Shown in pieces: positions 46,261 to 59,235 of a stretch of 64,000 nt of DNA (positions within the stretch are counted from its first letter, which is position 1; each line of letters starts with the position of its first letter). Location: positions 28,569,029 through 28,633,028 of the forward strand of contig NC_133933.1 in assembly GCF_031877795.1 (NCBI RefSeq). The letters run 5' to 3'. Source of the stretch: Strix aluco (lineage: Eukaryota; Chordata; Aves; Strigiformes; Strigidae). Under the pieces are notes generated by a model. The model was not told where the DNA came from and did not search any database. It was given only the letters and a program-made list of their open reading frames with translations. The translations under genes were made by a program, and so were the position numbers.

Positions 46261-49189
46261 TACTAGCCCTAAATCACCATTTTAAAAAAACCAAACAAGT
46301 AATTGCCATACTTCCAGCTGAAGGAAAGCATACAGACCAAGATGGTCTGTATATGCTGGTAGGATGAAAAAGAAAAGTGAACTGTTCCTAGGGATGGGAG
46401 GAACTGTCACAACTACAGCCAAAGGTATGTTAAATGTGATGCTCTAGGGATAAATCAACAGTATTGACGGGGATTAAGAAGTTTACCTTAGAACAGATCA
46501 TGCTGTTAGTGTCTGCTGTGATATTTCACATGTTTTCTTCTGGAGGACATAGGGTAAGCTGCTGTTAGAAACAGGTTATCAGGCTGATGATTTGACCCAA
46601 AATAGCAATTTAATTTCTGTGTTGTACCGTGAATGATGGTGGCTTTAATTAAATACTAATGCAGGTGGAATTGAAAGATTTTTTTTTTTAATATATGTTC
46701 AGGCTTCATAGAAAGTATGTATTGGACTTCAACACAATAAAGTAAGATGGTTTAATTTACTGAGGCATGGTCTGCTGCGGCCTGGGCTGGTGTAGAGAAC
46801 AGAATTGATGGTTAGGCTTCATTTAAAAGGCAGTTAGCATTGGTATCTATTATTAATAAATTGGTTATGATGATCAAGGATTTCTAGTAAGTCTTTCAAT
46901 GGACAAGGAATATTTTGTAATTTGTGTAGTTAATCCAAATATTTTTTTAACTCTTTAACAGAATGATAGTTGTATGTCTGACTGTGACAAATAGGTGGAC
47001 CAGTTTCTGGAGGTAACTAGATCTTCTGTGACTTAGAGGGTGTTTCAAAGAAAATATTGTCAAAGCAATAGTGTACCAACACCATGGAATTTTTGCACAT
47101 CTATAGACTGCAAATGTTAATCTGTTGCAGAAGAGAAAGTGGGGAAAAAAATTGATTTAGTAGCAGGCACTGTGACTGATCTAATAATCAACACCTCATG
47201 TTAACAGATTAGTGTATGTAGGGTATAACACAGTCAAGCTTTGTCTGTAGAAGTTTCAGAAAACTATACTATAACCCAAAGTATAAAAAGCAAAGTCTTT
47301 TGTAACTTTTAGGTGGTCTGACCAACCAGAATGAGCTGTCTAACAGGCTGCCTGGCAGCTCTCTACAAAGTAAAATGTGTACTGATTTTCAGATGTCCCT
47401 GTTGAAAAGGCTGAAGCTGTTTTGAAGGTAGCCTTGCACTGCTTTTGTGAACTCGGAAAATCAGGTTAATGGGAAGGCCCACATTTGTGAAGATGCATAA
47501 AAGTAATGCCCTTTTTGGGACTTCATCCTCTGAACATTGGGCTTGTTCAAAGCATAGCTACCCGAAGGACACTGGGTAGGGCCTTAGCCCAGAATTTGGT
47601 GGTGTAGGAGAAGCGCAAGGTTACCAGTAGTTGTTTTAACTTGTGTTTGTGCAATTCTTTCTTGTTTTTACAACTGAGAAAATAGTTTGCATTCCTTAGG
47701 TTTTTTAGATTAGCTCTTATCATGGAACTCCCTCTTTTGAGAAGAGGCATTCACTACCTTGTAGATAAAATGCCTTTAGCTTTTTATTGATGATGATAAT
47801 TAAGCTAGGTTTTTTGACAAGCCTGGGCAAAATCAGGGGTCTTTGCCAATCAGAGATTCACCTAATAGAAGCCAGATCCCATTTTTGATGTCTACAGCTA
47901 CGTGCCATTTTTATTTCGACCCCTTCCCTCAACACTTTCGTTCTTTCAGTGCAAAACTGAATCCCGTTGATAGTGGAAACCCTCCATTTTCCGCATATGT
48001 GATATGCAGTGCTTATCTGAGGTGCTTTAAAAGTGAGACAATGTATAAAGGGATTTCTACACAAAACTTTGTGCCTGTTGTTTACCAGGACAGAGGGAGA
48101 GGAGAGGGAAAAGCAATATATCCAGTGGCCTGTTTTATCTTGTGCTGAGGTAGAGTAAAACTTCTGATGCCTTCAGTGTGAGCAGGCCTTGAAAGTCCTA
48201 CCCCAAATACAGAAAAGAGAGATTTCTGAGAAAATATGACTTCTCCCTTAAGAGTTTTCTGACACGCTCAATGTGAAGAGACCTGCCTCAGGAGGAAGAA
48301 CCCTGATGAGCTTTGGGGGTAATGGGAATTTATTTCAAAGGTCTTGGAAAACAGGCATCTGAAATGATCGTTTGTTGATGTGTTTTTTTTCCTTTGGTTG
48401 GCATACTTTAAGAGCTACTCAGTAGGATTGGTGTCTATTTACATTCTTCATAGTGTTGTGAAGATTCAGTCTGTTTAGGAAAACGCTTTGGTCAGCTTAC
48501 CAGATAAAGAACTTGGCTGCTATCTTAAGGGGATGGCTGATGCAGTCTTTTGCTGGTAGACACAAATATTAACAGAGATTCAGAGTTCTCGTAGCTTCAG
48601 AACAGAAGGTGGACAGGGCAAGTTTGTGAATAAAACAGCTCATGTAGATATATTTGAGTAAAGGTCCTGTGATTCCTTGCACCTTTGCCAAGACTGTGTT
48701 TTGGAATCTGTGATAGCAGAGGAAGCTAAATCACAGTATTGATACTTAGGTGCTGTTGCTTCCCACTTTGTTGTGGTTCTTTCTGAGAACAGAGAAAGGC
48801 AATGACATGGCTTTCTTGCAAGTTTTCTTCCATGTGTCTGTGTCCCTTTTGGTAGCTTGGTGCCCCAAAATGTGTTTGTGCATAGTTGGAAATTTCCTTC
48901 ACAAAATAGAACTAAAATATATGCAGGAGAGGATTATTGAGGCAGGTTAGTATTTAGCATCCAAACATTAAGTATGTTCCTTTCTAGTAGATTTCACTTC
49001 CATTTTTTTTTTAAATTAACTTTCTTTCTGAAAAGTTGGAAATAAAAGATGAAAGTTATTTCTGCTTGTTACATATTTTAGGGTTTTACACAGTTTAATG
49101 TTTCATAGTACTTAATGTTATGTAGAGAAAAGTGTTTAAATAAATAAAATTCTGCATATGAAGAGTTAGATTTCATTTAATTTTTTTAA

Positions 49190-49275
49190 TTCATTTCTGC
49201 ATTGCAGAATGTGCTGGGTGCTTTACAAATAGCAAAAGACACAATACATGTCTTGAATTACAGTCTAAGGAAGAG
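49190..49275. mobile_element. Ancient amniote dispersed repeat fragment (unclassified)
   Basis: The text gtgctgggtgctttacaaat ... agacacaatacatgtctt ... ttacagtctaaggaag parallels a common amniote repeat tail (tgctaggcgctgtacaaac ... agacagtccctgcc ... ttacaatctaa). The family name is uncertain. Confidence 0.4.
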
Positions 49276-52200
49276 GAGAAGAAATGGTTTGGTGCAATAG
49301 GCAAATGGTATGGTGAGGAGAGCTGGCATATATCTGAAGATTTTGGTTTCTTTGGTCATAGCCTGCCCTCTGTAGCTGGTTCATTTCTCAGAAGTTTTTC
49401 TGGTTTTTGTATTTAATTGCTAAATTGTCATAAACATATGCATTTAAATATGCAAATTCAGGAAGGCACACTTCCTGCAAATTTACAGTTCAGTAATTGA
49501 GAGACAGTTGTTTCGGAAGGGAATTACTGATACCACCTCAGGATCTGACCTTATGAAGTGCTGAGCATTTTCCTGGAGCTGGAATGGAGGGAGGCACATT
49601 CAAGGAGAATACAGCAGCCTGGATTATGAGCTCTCTAGTTGCTATATGTTAGTTTTGCTCTAGCTCCTCTTCTTGTTCTTTGTTGCTGGTGTAGTGACCT
49701 GAAACAGTTGCTCACAGAACAGCTCTGAGTTTTTGTAGTATACATTTGCATGTATAACTTTTCACTGATGAAAGGGTGAATGATTAATGTGAGTAGGATG
49801 TGCTTTCAAAAAACATTAAACCTTGTCTAATGATGGCCCGGTTGTTTCTTCTGATGTACAAATGGGTTTATCCAGAGAGACTGATATATTCTTACACTTT
49901 TCCTAGAACCTGACTTAGGTATGAAGATTGTCACCCATGCACTAATTAATCTGTCAAAACATCTGACAAGTGGTGAGTGCATGGGAGACAATTAGTCATT
50001 TTGTTCTATTAGTCAGTAATGTCAACTTCTGTTGATGTTACATAAGGTTTCTTTCCTACATTTGTATTTTCAGCTTGCGTTATAAGAGAAGTTTGTTAAC
50101 ATGTAGCTTAATTTTCGTGTTAGCTTTATGTGTTCAGTGTCCTTGACAAGTACCACTAACTCTCTGCATACAGCTGTGAGATTTGGCACTTCCTTCCCCC
50201 CTGCCCCGAGCAATAGTCTGAAATAGTCATGAGTGGCAGGACTGTGAGCTTGCAAGAATACAGTAACTTCCAAGCAAATAAATCTGTTAACTGAATGGGG
50301 TATTCAGATAACTTCAGATTAAATAACAACTGTTAAACACCACTTCATTTTGCTTTCTCTGTTCTCCTTAGTTGTGTGGATTTATAATGTAATTTAATTT
50401 ATTTTTTACTTGGAATCAGAGAAAATGCATTTCTCTGTTTCTTCATGTTGTATGTTGCAATCAAACAGAGCAACAGAGGATATGACAATGACAGGGAAGG
50501 ATATCCTCAATTATTCTGATATTTTCTTAGGATGAAAAAAACAAACTTGTGCATGTTTATCTTAAAAAGGCTTTTTGCCATAGCCTGAGAGCGCTGTGGC
50601 CACAGTTTGGAGAGCAGAATGTGTTAGTTTTGTTGAGTGCCTTTTACAAAAGTTAAAATATGGGAATGAAAATAAAATAACATTTGAAACTTACATGTTG
50701 AAAAAAACCCTTTTGTAATACAATGCATAAAATAATTTTATAAGATTAAGGCAGAATCTAGTTTGTTTATCAGGAAAAACTTCCCAATAATGAGCTCTGT
50801 GACTTATTGTATTAGTCTCTCAGGAATAGTAGCTCTCTTGTGGGGACCATGTTAAAATAACACTAGAGAGTCCACTAGAGCATTCAGTGAAGGGTCTAAG
50901 TCTCCAACAGAAGAACAGACAAGTTTCTGGTTTTGTAATCAGATGGGTCTCTTCCTTCATAGTGGTTTGAAATAATAAAATTTTAAAAATTAAAACCGTG
51001 TGATATTAGCTCCAGTAATTGTTATTTTTCTGCAGCTCTATTAAGGGTGAAGATGAGCTGGGTTACTCAACTTTAGGAAAGTTGGGGTTTTTCCTTTTTT
51101 TGGCTTGCTTATTATGCACATTTTTAAACAAAGAATCTGGTAAAACAGTAGTATAAAACCAATCCAGAGACCTTTAAGTAAATAGTTTTGGCAGTATAGT
51201 GTTTTGGGGCCTTCATGAACAAAGTGATCTCCTTTGCAATATTTCAGACCTTTGTACCTGTACTTTGATATGTGCTTCATTTGCTTTATCCTGAGGCATT
51301 TGACAGGCCATATATTCAGTCACCCGTGTATATTCCTGCCCCAACTATGGCTGTCTTGAGGTGTGATGTCCAATGTAGTTTCCCATGCTGAGTGCTTTGT
51401 ATGCCAGGTTTCATCAGACATCGTTAGACCTGCTCTCCACAACATGCTTTAAGCAAGGTGCTAAATTAATCTCATGGAGAACCAGTGTGGATAGGAACTG
51501 CTTGTGTGATGACTTAGATTTCCTTCACGGCTGTCTCGGCGAGGATATTTTATTGGCGTGTGTGCTGATCTTTGTGTACAGGGGTCAAACCTAAAAGAAT
51601 TTGATCAGTGTAACAAACTGATAGTGCTGGGTATCAAGTGCTGATTGCAGCGGAAGGGAATGTGCACCAAGCAGTGCAGAACCTGTTCTGGATGATGTTG
51701 TCAATGTTGAGTGTTCTATTAAGTCTTTATGCAGTGAATCCTCTGCCTCTTAGGAAAAGAGATTGAGGAGAACTTAAAATGTTTGGGTTCTGGGGTTTTT
51801 TTTGGCTTTTTTTTTTTTTAAACATAATGAATCCCTCATCTCTATGATGGCAGAGAAATATAGGAAAGGCAAACTAAGTTTAAAAAATATCGAAGGTATG
51901 TGACTTAAGAATAGTTCCATCAACTGATGAAAACCATTAATCTGCAGTCTCCCAAACGTGATGTGTTTTACTGCAGGCTATGTACAATTTCATCGTGTCT
52001 TGCGTATCACCACAACCGTTGTGGCATTTTGCATTGGAAAAGTATGTCTAGACAGGGCCATAAGCTTTACCTCTGCAGTTTATATCTCTCAGGAGTTAGA
52101 AAAGTGTCAGACAATGAAAAGTTCCCTTTGTATTTAGGAGACTTTGAAATACTAGAATCAATTACATTATTTTATTGCAGTATTTGTCTGTATGTGCCTT

Positions 52201-55200
52201 TAAAGACTATGTGTCAAATCTTTCGTATTATATTTTCAGTGATTTGTATATTTTCAGTGATTTGTATACTTTCAGCTCTTCTTGACTTAAACATGGCAAT
52301 GAATGGTGGTTCTGATGATCTGGTGAAAGTGTAAGCAGAAGACATTATCAAGTATGTGGAAGCAGTTTGTGTACTGAATCTGTTTAAACACAGATGTGTT
52401 AGCTTATGAACAGCAAGAACTTTACAAGGACAAACTGCGAGGTCAAAAGAAATTAAAAACAAAAGAATGCCAAATTGCCATGTCTAGTAAGACTGAGCAT
52501 GGATTACTCTATTCTTGTCCTGCTAGGATCATGATGATGACAGCTGCGTTTTATGTCCTCTGAGCAAGTAGTCTATAAGGCATAGGTAGTTGAGTCTTTC
52601 TTAGGTTAAATTCAGACCTGTTCATGGAGGTAGTTATGGAGCAGCATAATTAGACAAAAGGGGCTCAGTCTTACACAAGAGAAGCCGATACAATCCTCAT
52701 GGATTCTCAGATATGAAAGTCTTAAGTGTTGCAGTTGGGTACATGCTGGCATTGTAACACACCTCGCATCGTTACGTTACGTGCTAGGAGAGCGGAAAAT
52801 TACAACTCAGTTATTCAAGACTGTAGTAAATCTAGTTAATACCTCATACTTCTGACACATCTGCCAATGTGGTATCGTAATTATTTACCTTGGCACTGTA
52901 AGCTCTGGGCAGGAAGTCCAGTTGGTGAGCACTGCATCCCAAAGCCTCCGGCGTATGCTTACTGGCCCCACTGCTGCCAGCGTAACTTGCAGCCCTGCTT
53001 ACCAAACCAGAGCATTCATGTGAGTAGAGGTTTGCAGGATCAGGACATCAGTTTGTAACAGGAAATTGCATTTCCAAAGGTGAGTGTGTGAAAGGGGTCA
53101 GTAACTCTTGACATCTTGTTGCAAAGTAAATTCTGTTGGAGAATTATTACTTGCAAAGTCAGTTGCTATGTATTTATTTTAAAACAAAAAGCTGTAGCGG
53201 GAATACTGATGTGCTTAACCTAAGTTCTTTTAGCACACTTTTTAGCTAGGTCTGGGAATAAGTAAACACCTAAAATAATCTCTGGTTTTGTCATCTCTTT
53301 GGTAGCGTGCTTGCTTCCTGTGTTACGAAAGTCATCATTAGATTAGCTGTGTTTAAGCTTCCTGTCTCACCAGGGTTTTTTCCATTATTTTTACAATCTC
53401 TTTCAGAAGGTACCAATATCATGTTTCTGTAATAAAGGTTTCACTTAAATTATGGGGTGGGTTTTTTTCCTGTTGAGATTTTTCATTTTTTTTTTCTCCA
53501 CTTTCTTTACTTTGTCTAAAAAAGCTTTCTAACTCTGATACTTCTCAGATGAATTTTTTTTTTAATGGCAGATGCTATTGTAATAACATGCAGGCTAAGA
53601 AGGTGTAATCCTACTTCTGTCTGCTATTGGTGCTCTTTAATGATTTGTACAAAAAGCTGAACCTGTTTAGCTGTACCACTTCTTATTCTTGCTCTGTGAT
53701 GTACCCCAGGCTTTTAAATGAACTTCTAAATGTGGAGTATGTGCTGTAGGAACGCTGTCCTTCACAGGGCCAGAGATTGATGACTCCAGTTTGCATGAGT
53801 CAAAAGAGGTCCTTCGCATATGGCATCATGGTGTGGGTATTCTGGTTACTTGCTTTCAGTTTGTTAGACATCTGTGTCTCAGGAAGAAGGGTAAACTCAC
53901 CTGTGTGGTATCTCAGGTTGGACAATAAAAATGGCATGAACTGTGTTGTTTACCTGCTCTAGCTAACTGTTATGCTACTTTTCTTGCCTCTTGTGGGGAA
54001 AATGCTGTTTAATAGATGACCCTTCATCTGTGAACTCTGGCCGAGAAAGTATGTAACTGAGATGCCCAGTATCATGTTTGGCTCATCTAGGGTAGAAATA
54101 CTGAATACAAAATTCTTGAAATATAGACGTTTTAGCATATTCTCTTACCTTTAAGCATGAAAACTCTGGGCACTGAAAATAATTGATGTGCTGTATTTCA
54201 CATGTGCTCATTTACTTACCAAAGCAGAAGTTAAAAGCAGACAGGAGGTTTTAAAGCAAAAAGTGGAGCTGAATTTTCAGAACAGTGCGGTAGAAGTCTT
54301 CCAGGACAGTCCTGCCTTAGTTAGAACATGGACAAACATTTTGCTGTTGCTGTGTACCCTACTCGAACTTCTGCATGTCCCTTATGTTTAACTCTCATTT
54401 TCCATTAATAGTCACTTGCTTGCCAGGGTGTGTGTTTGCCTATAATGTTGGTGAGATGGCAACCTTTAGTGTAAGTGAAGACTGGATTAACACTTGATTG
54501 TGAAGGTCTTCAGGCTTGTCTTTAGGTTTTACCCCTCTGATTAAACTTTTTTGTCTTCATAAATGCAGCTGCTGCCTTGCCCTTTAATGTTTCTTTGTGG
54601 ATTTCGTATCAACTCTTGTGTTATAGCCATAGAGCAATATTAGCTCTGTTTGTGTTCTTTTGCCTTCAAATGTAGTACTGAATTTGGGAGTTTTCAGGAT
54701 AATATTTGGATTTTTTTTTTTCATATTTTTTAGGTTACTAAGTAGTTTCTTGATTCATTGCATGCTAGATTGTTTCCATGACAGTTTCTTTCTGTGTTCA
54801 TTGATTCATTTATTGTATCATCTAGGCTCCTTCTAAATATGCACCTGTGGTAGAGTTGAATGGGAGAGTTTGCCCCAGTTTGACACCAGCATTCATGTTA
54901 ATCCACTAACTCAATTCTATGTTTTCCTAAGCTATGGCAGCGGCGCTGTGGTATAAAAATGTGATCTTACTTCATAGCGATGCTCCTCCTTTGTAGTTAC
55001 TGTCATTTAATTTATTTGCTTCTAAAAAACTACGTACTATTTTAGTGACAGGTTTACATTTTGCATTTTTAGCCTATGACCGCAGTAACAAGTAGCCCCT
55101 TCCTTTCCCTTAAAAGACAGTTTCAGGGTCAACCTAATTGATTGCTTTCGCTCACTTGCGTATGTTGCACTCTTCATTTGAGCGTCATTGTCTTGATGGT

Positions 55201-58199
55201 AATTAAACAAAAGCCCAATTAAGTCTCACGCTATACTGGAAAGCAGCTTGCCAGAATTTGACAGTAGAACAAAGGACGTTTCATTGACAAATTTCTTCAG
55301 AGGAAAATGTTTTAGTGGAGGTCTGTAAAGCAGCACATGTGATTTTTAGGCACTTACCAGCTATCACTTTTAAATTATTTTAAATCTGTGGCTGAGCCTT
55401 CTGCTCTGCTCCGAAGATGTGGCTCAGAACACTACTTGTGTTGGAGAGCTAATTTCCATCCACCAACAATGTGAAAGCCCCCTTGAAGCATCCTCTTCCC
55501 AAAGTAGGCGAGATGAGAGTAAACGACCTCTTTGCTGCTTGGAATATTTCAATGCAGGGCTGTACGATAAAAAGATAGGATTAAAAATTTTCTTTTTTAT
55601 CCACAATATAAATCTGTAAATCCCACGTAACTGATGTCATCATAGTCATTACTCTTAATATTTTTCTTTTTAAAAGCTATAAATCTGAAGAGTCGCTTTA
55701 GGAGTGGAAAGAGAAGAATGAATTAGAGCAATGTTTTGTCGAAACTGTGCCTTGCATGGCTGTTGGCATTCATCCTGATGAGTAAAGTGGTTTGAGAAAG
55801 GGGAGGGAGCACACAAGATGAAGAGGAAAAAGGCCCAGAAGAGCCTGTTTCAACAGGGCTCTTTAGAATAGTTACAGGACCACTGCCTTATTGCATGAAA
55901 ACTTGTACAATGTACTTGTACAAAGAGAATTTCCGCTGGGTCCCCAGCTTTCTCTCTCTTCTACCGTTAACTTTTTTATTTGTATGCCATAGCTCTGTAT
56001 CACTGTATATCAAACCCAAGACAATAATTGTCAACAGTTCCAAGTACGTGTGTACATTATTATGTTTGATTTCCACCGAGCCATAAACACTCTTTGTCCT
56101 TTGCCTTTTACTAGCTTTTGGCTTGGCTATTCCTCGTGGACAGGAAAGCTGTGTTTAATGCTTTGTAAAGTGGCCATCAGTTCCTTGCTTTTATCTCTAT
56201 TCAGCATAAATTATTTTCGGCAAGGCCACAGAACTGTTTTGGCCAAGATTTGCAGGTGTCCCTTGTGGAGAGCTATTTCAGGATAAAGGCTTGATCTTAC
56301 TGTTTCTTTCCTCCCCTTCTCTCTATTTCATCTCTCCTTGAAGAACACTAATCCTGAATGATAGGAGCCCATGGCTGGTCTCCTCCCTCCTCCATGGCTC
56401 ACTTCTGTTGGTTTTTTTGTTATTTTCAGAATTAACCCTCAACTGGATAGGCTGAATCATGTTCTTTTTACCCTTAAGCTTGGAAACTTGATGTGCGCTG
56501 CCATTGCAATATTTCTAAGGGGAAATTCAGCCCCTAATTATCAAATTAGATGCACATTCTGGTTCTTTGGCATGACTTTACTTCTGCCCATCTGTTAGGT
56601 TGGCACTCTGCCCTCTCAGAAAGTAGCTGACCAGTTTCAGCTGAGCAGAGGAGCCAACCAAAGATGGGTTAAGAGAGGCAGCCCGCAGAACACTTTATGT
56701 TCTATTTCTCTTGCCAAAAGCTCTTCCTGTTTGCAAACAATGTCAGCTTAAGCCCATATGCTTCATTACATGGGATGACATCTGTGGAGACAGATGCAGG
56801 GATGGCAATACAAATGACATTTGATAAGGAAGGGCATATGTTATGAAACCAGACACTGCTATGAGTTTAAGACCCTGTCTGTGCTGCACGTGTGTACACA
56901 GAAATGTAGATTGCTTGTATATTTTGTTGTGTGAGTGCATTCATGGGCCAGCGTTGGGCCTTTGAATTGCATCAGTGTTCAAGGTTTGTGTTAGGTGTAA
57001 CTGCAGCGGTATGATTCCGTTGTTGCTAATTATTTAGAGTAGATCAGTATTTTGCTTCAGTACACTTTGAATGGTAATGTGCATTAAAGGTCCAGTAGTT
57101 CGCACCATGTAAGGCAACACATTTGGATAATGCCAGTGAAAGAGGAGTCTGTTGTAGACATCACATTTAAAAAACAAAGTTAATTTTAGTTATTGGAGAC
57201 TTTAAAGAGATACCATTAAAGAAAGATCTAGTTAACTCTCTTAAACTGACTTTCACATTCTAAGCCTGTCTGAGGCAGACTCATTTATTTTTATACTTCA
57301 AAAAAGTTTTCAGTTGCTGCTATGTGTATGGTACAGCAACATATGTGGAAACAATAAGGGACTTGTGGTTGTTCTTGGAGCCTTCCAGACCAGCCATGTC
57401 AAAGAAGTGATGCAATGTTACAGGAGAGGAGAAGGGAGAGTGAGCAGTGGCCCTAGCACAGTGACCGGGGGTGGGGGGCAATCATCTGTCCTGAAGGTGG
57501 GAGAACTATCAAAGAGAAGTGATTTCAGAGAGACCCCAGTGAACAGGAGAGGAATGAAGGGAGTTCTCCAGTACAGTGGTTTCGGTTGCCTGTGCCACCG
57601 CCTCCAGAAATTCCTGGATTACATTTAGCAGAAGAGTAATTTTGCAGTGGCAATAAGGAAGCAGAACAGTTACTAGTAGATGCAGAGAGAGTTGGTCTCA
57701 ATCACAGCAGCACCAAGTAGGAAGGGGAAACAGCAAGTGAGGGTTCCCATTGGTTAGTGGCAAGATAGAGAGAACCTTAGTGTATGTGGAAAAAGTGCCC
57801 TTCTCTGACCTTGATGCATCCTCATGTCAAGGGTATCAGAAAGTCAATTATTAGATTCAGACCTTGAAAGAGAATTAGCACCCTTCTTATGTTCTCCAAA
57901 TTGCTAAGGCTGATGGAAAACATAGCAAGTTTTCATTAAACTTTGCATATAATCCATTTTAACAAGCTGAAGAAAAGATATTTTTAAACATTTTCACATT
58001 GATTTCTACAGTCAGCAAAGTGTTAATCACAACAATTCCAAGCAAAGTGTTTTGATGTTGAGGTGTAACAAAGCGATATTTGTGACGTTCACAGGGGAGT
58101 TAATTTCTATCAGATTTTAGTGTGAAATCCTATTAACTTGGTATTTAGTTTAAAAATTTTACATTGAGTAAATATATTCTGTTGGTTTAGAGCACAAGC

Positions 58200-58219
58200 A
58201 AAAAAAAAAAAAAAAAAAA
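58200..58219 (+). repeat. Poly-A run (20 A)
   Basis: Simple A20 tract in the probable PTPN14 intron. No element body was recognised on its 5' side. Confidence 0.85.
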
Positions 58220-59069
58220 GGCAGTATTTGGAATATAGGCCTTATCGTCCGTACTTGAAAACTATATTTTTAGTGTTTGAGTGAATGAAAAGCACACCTT
58301 TCAAAGAAGATGAAAAGGTACTGACAAAGTGAATCCTTCCATTAAAAACCAAAAATATCTTGCACATGGATATGTTTTCCATATCCCTTTAATGGAGTTA
58401 AAATTTGGTGTTCACAAAACTGAGAATGTGTTTTGACATTTTGTCTAGCTTTTTATTGAAAAACATTTGTCCAAGTGAAACAATGTATTTATATATTTAG
58501 ATATGTAGGACTGTAACAAATAGTTGCAGAAATTGACCTAATTTCTCTAACAAGCTGTTTTGATAGTTCTTACACATTAACATCTTTTTGCCTTATTTGA
58601 GGAACTTGCTGTATTTTCCAAATCAAGTCTTGTAATTTTGGAGAGTAGATGATTTCTAATTTTTCATTTATTGGGATTTATTTTTGGAGCACTTCTTGGA
58701 ACGATGACACTCTTTCCTTGGTAGCTTAAGGACAATGTTATATTTGCTAACTAAAAGAGCTCCTGAAGTATATATAGCTGTTAGATGCTTAGACTGAATG
58801 TGGTTTGTTGAATTTGCAGTGTTGTTGTGGGGAAACCAATCTGGAGGAAGAGGATTTCCTTAATCATACTGGTACAATCACTTTCTCTACACAGCTTTTT
58901 TTTCTACACTTCCAGAAGGAAAATTTCACTTCCAGTTTGGATTGGACAAAAGAATTCTCCAAAGCATTGAGGAGTCTCAGCTTCTCTGGTTGGTTGGGGT
59001 TATTAAGAAACCTTGTGTACTTTGTTTCCACCTGTTCTACATCTTGGTTGTTTTACCTGTAATAAAGGG

Positions 59070-59235
59070 TTAATAATAATAATGATATCTGATAATATAA
59101 TACCAAAATATTATACATTGAGCTGTACTGATATATAATATGATATACTGATGTATATGGTGATATTGATATATATTGATATTATATCTTGATATCAATA
59201 TATAAAATATTAATAATAGAATATGTGCATATTTA
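59070..59235. repeat. AT-rich simple sequence (TAA and GATAT-type)
   Basis: Begins with taataataataatga and continues as imperfect gatat/tgatat repeats to about 59,220. Low complexity with local self-complementary pieces such as gatatcaatata. Confidence 0.8.

Noticed and set aside
49430..49457. Octamer ATGCAAAT (49,450-49,457) next to an ATGCATTTAAAT palindrome-like stretch
   Set aside because: A POU-type site by sequence, but such AT-rich 8-mers are expected by chance several times in 64 kb and no cluster supports it.
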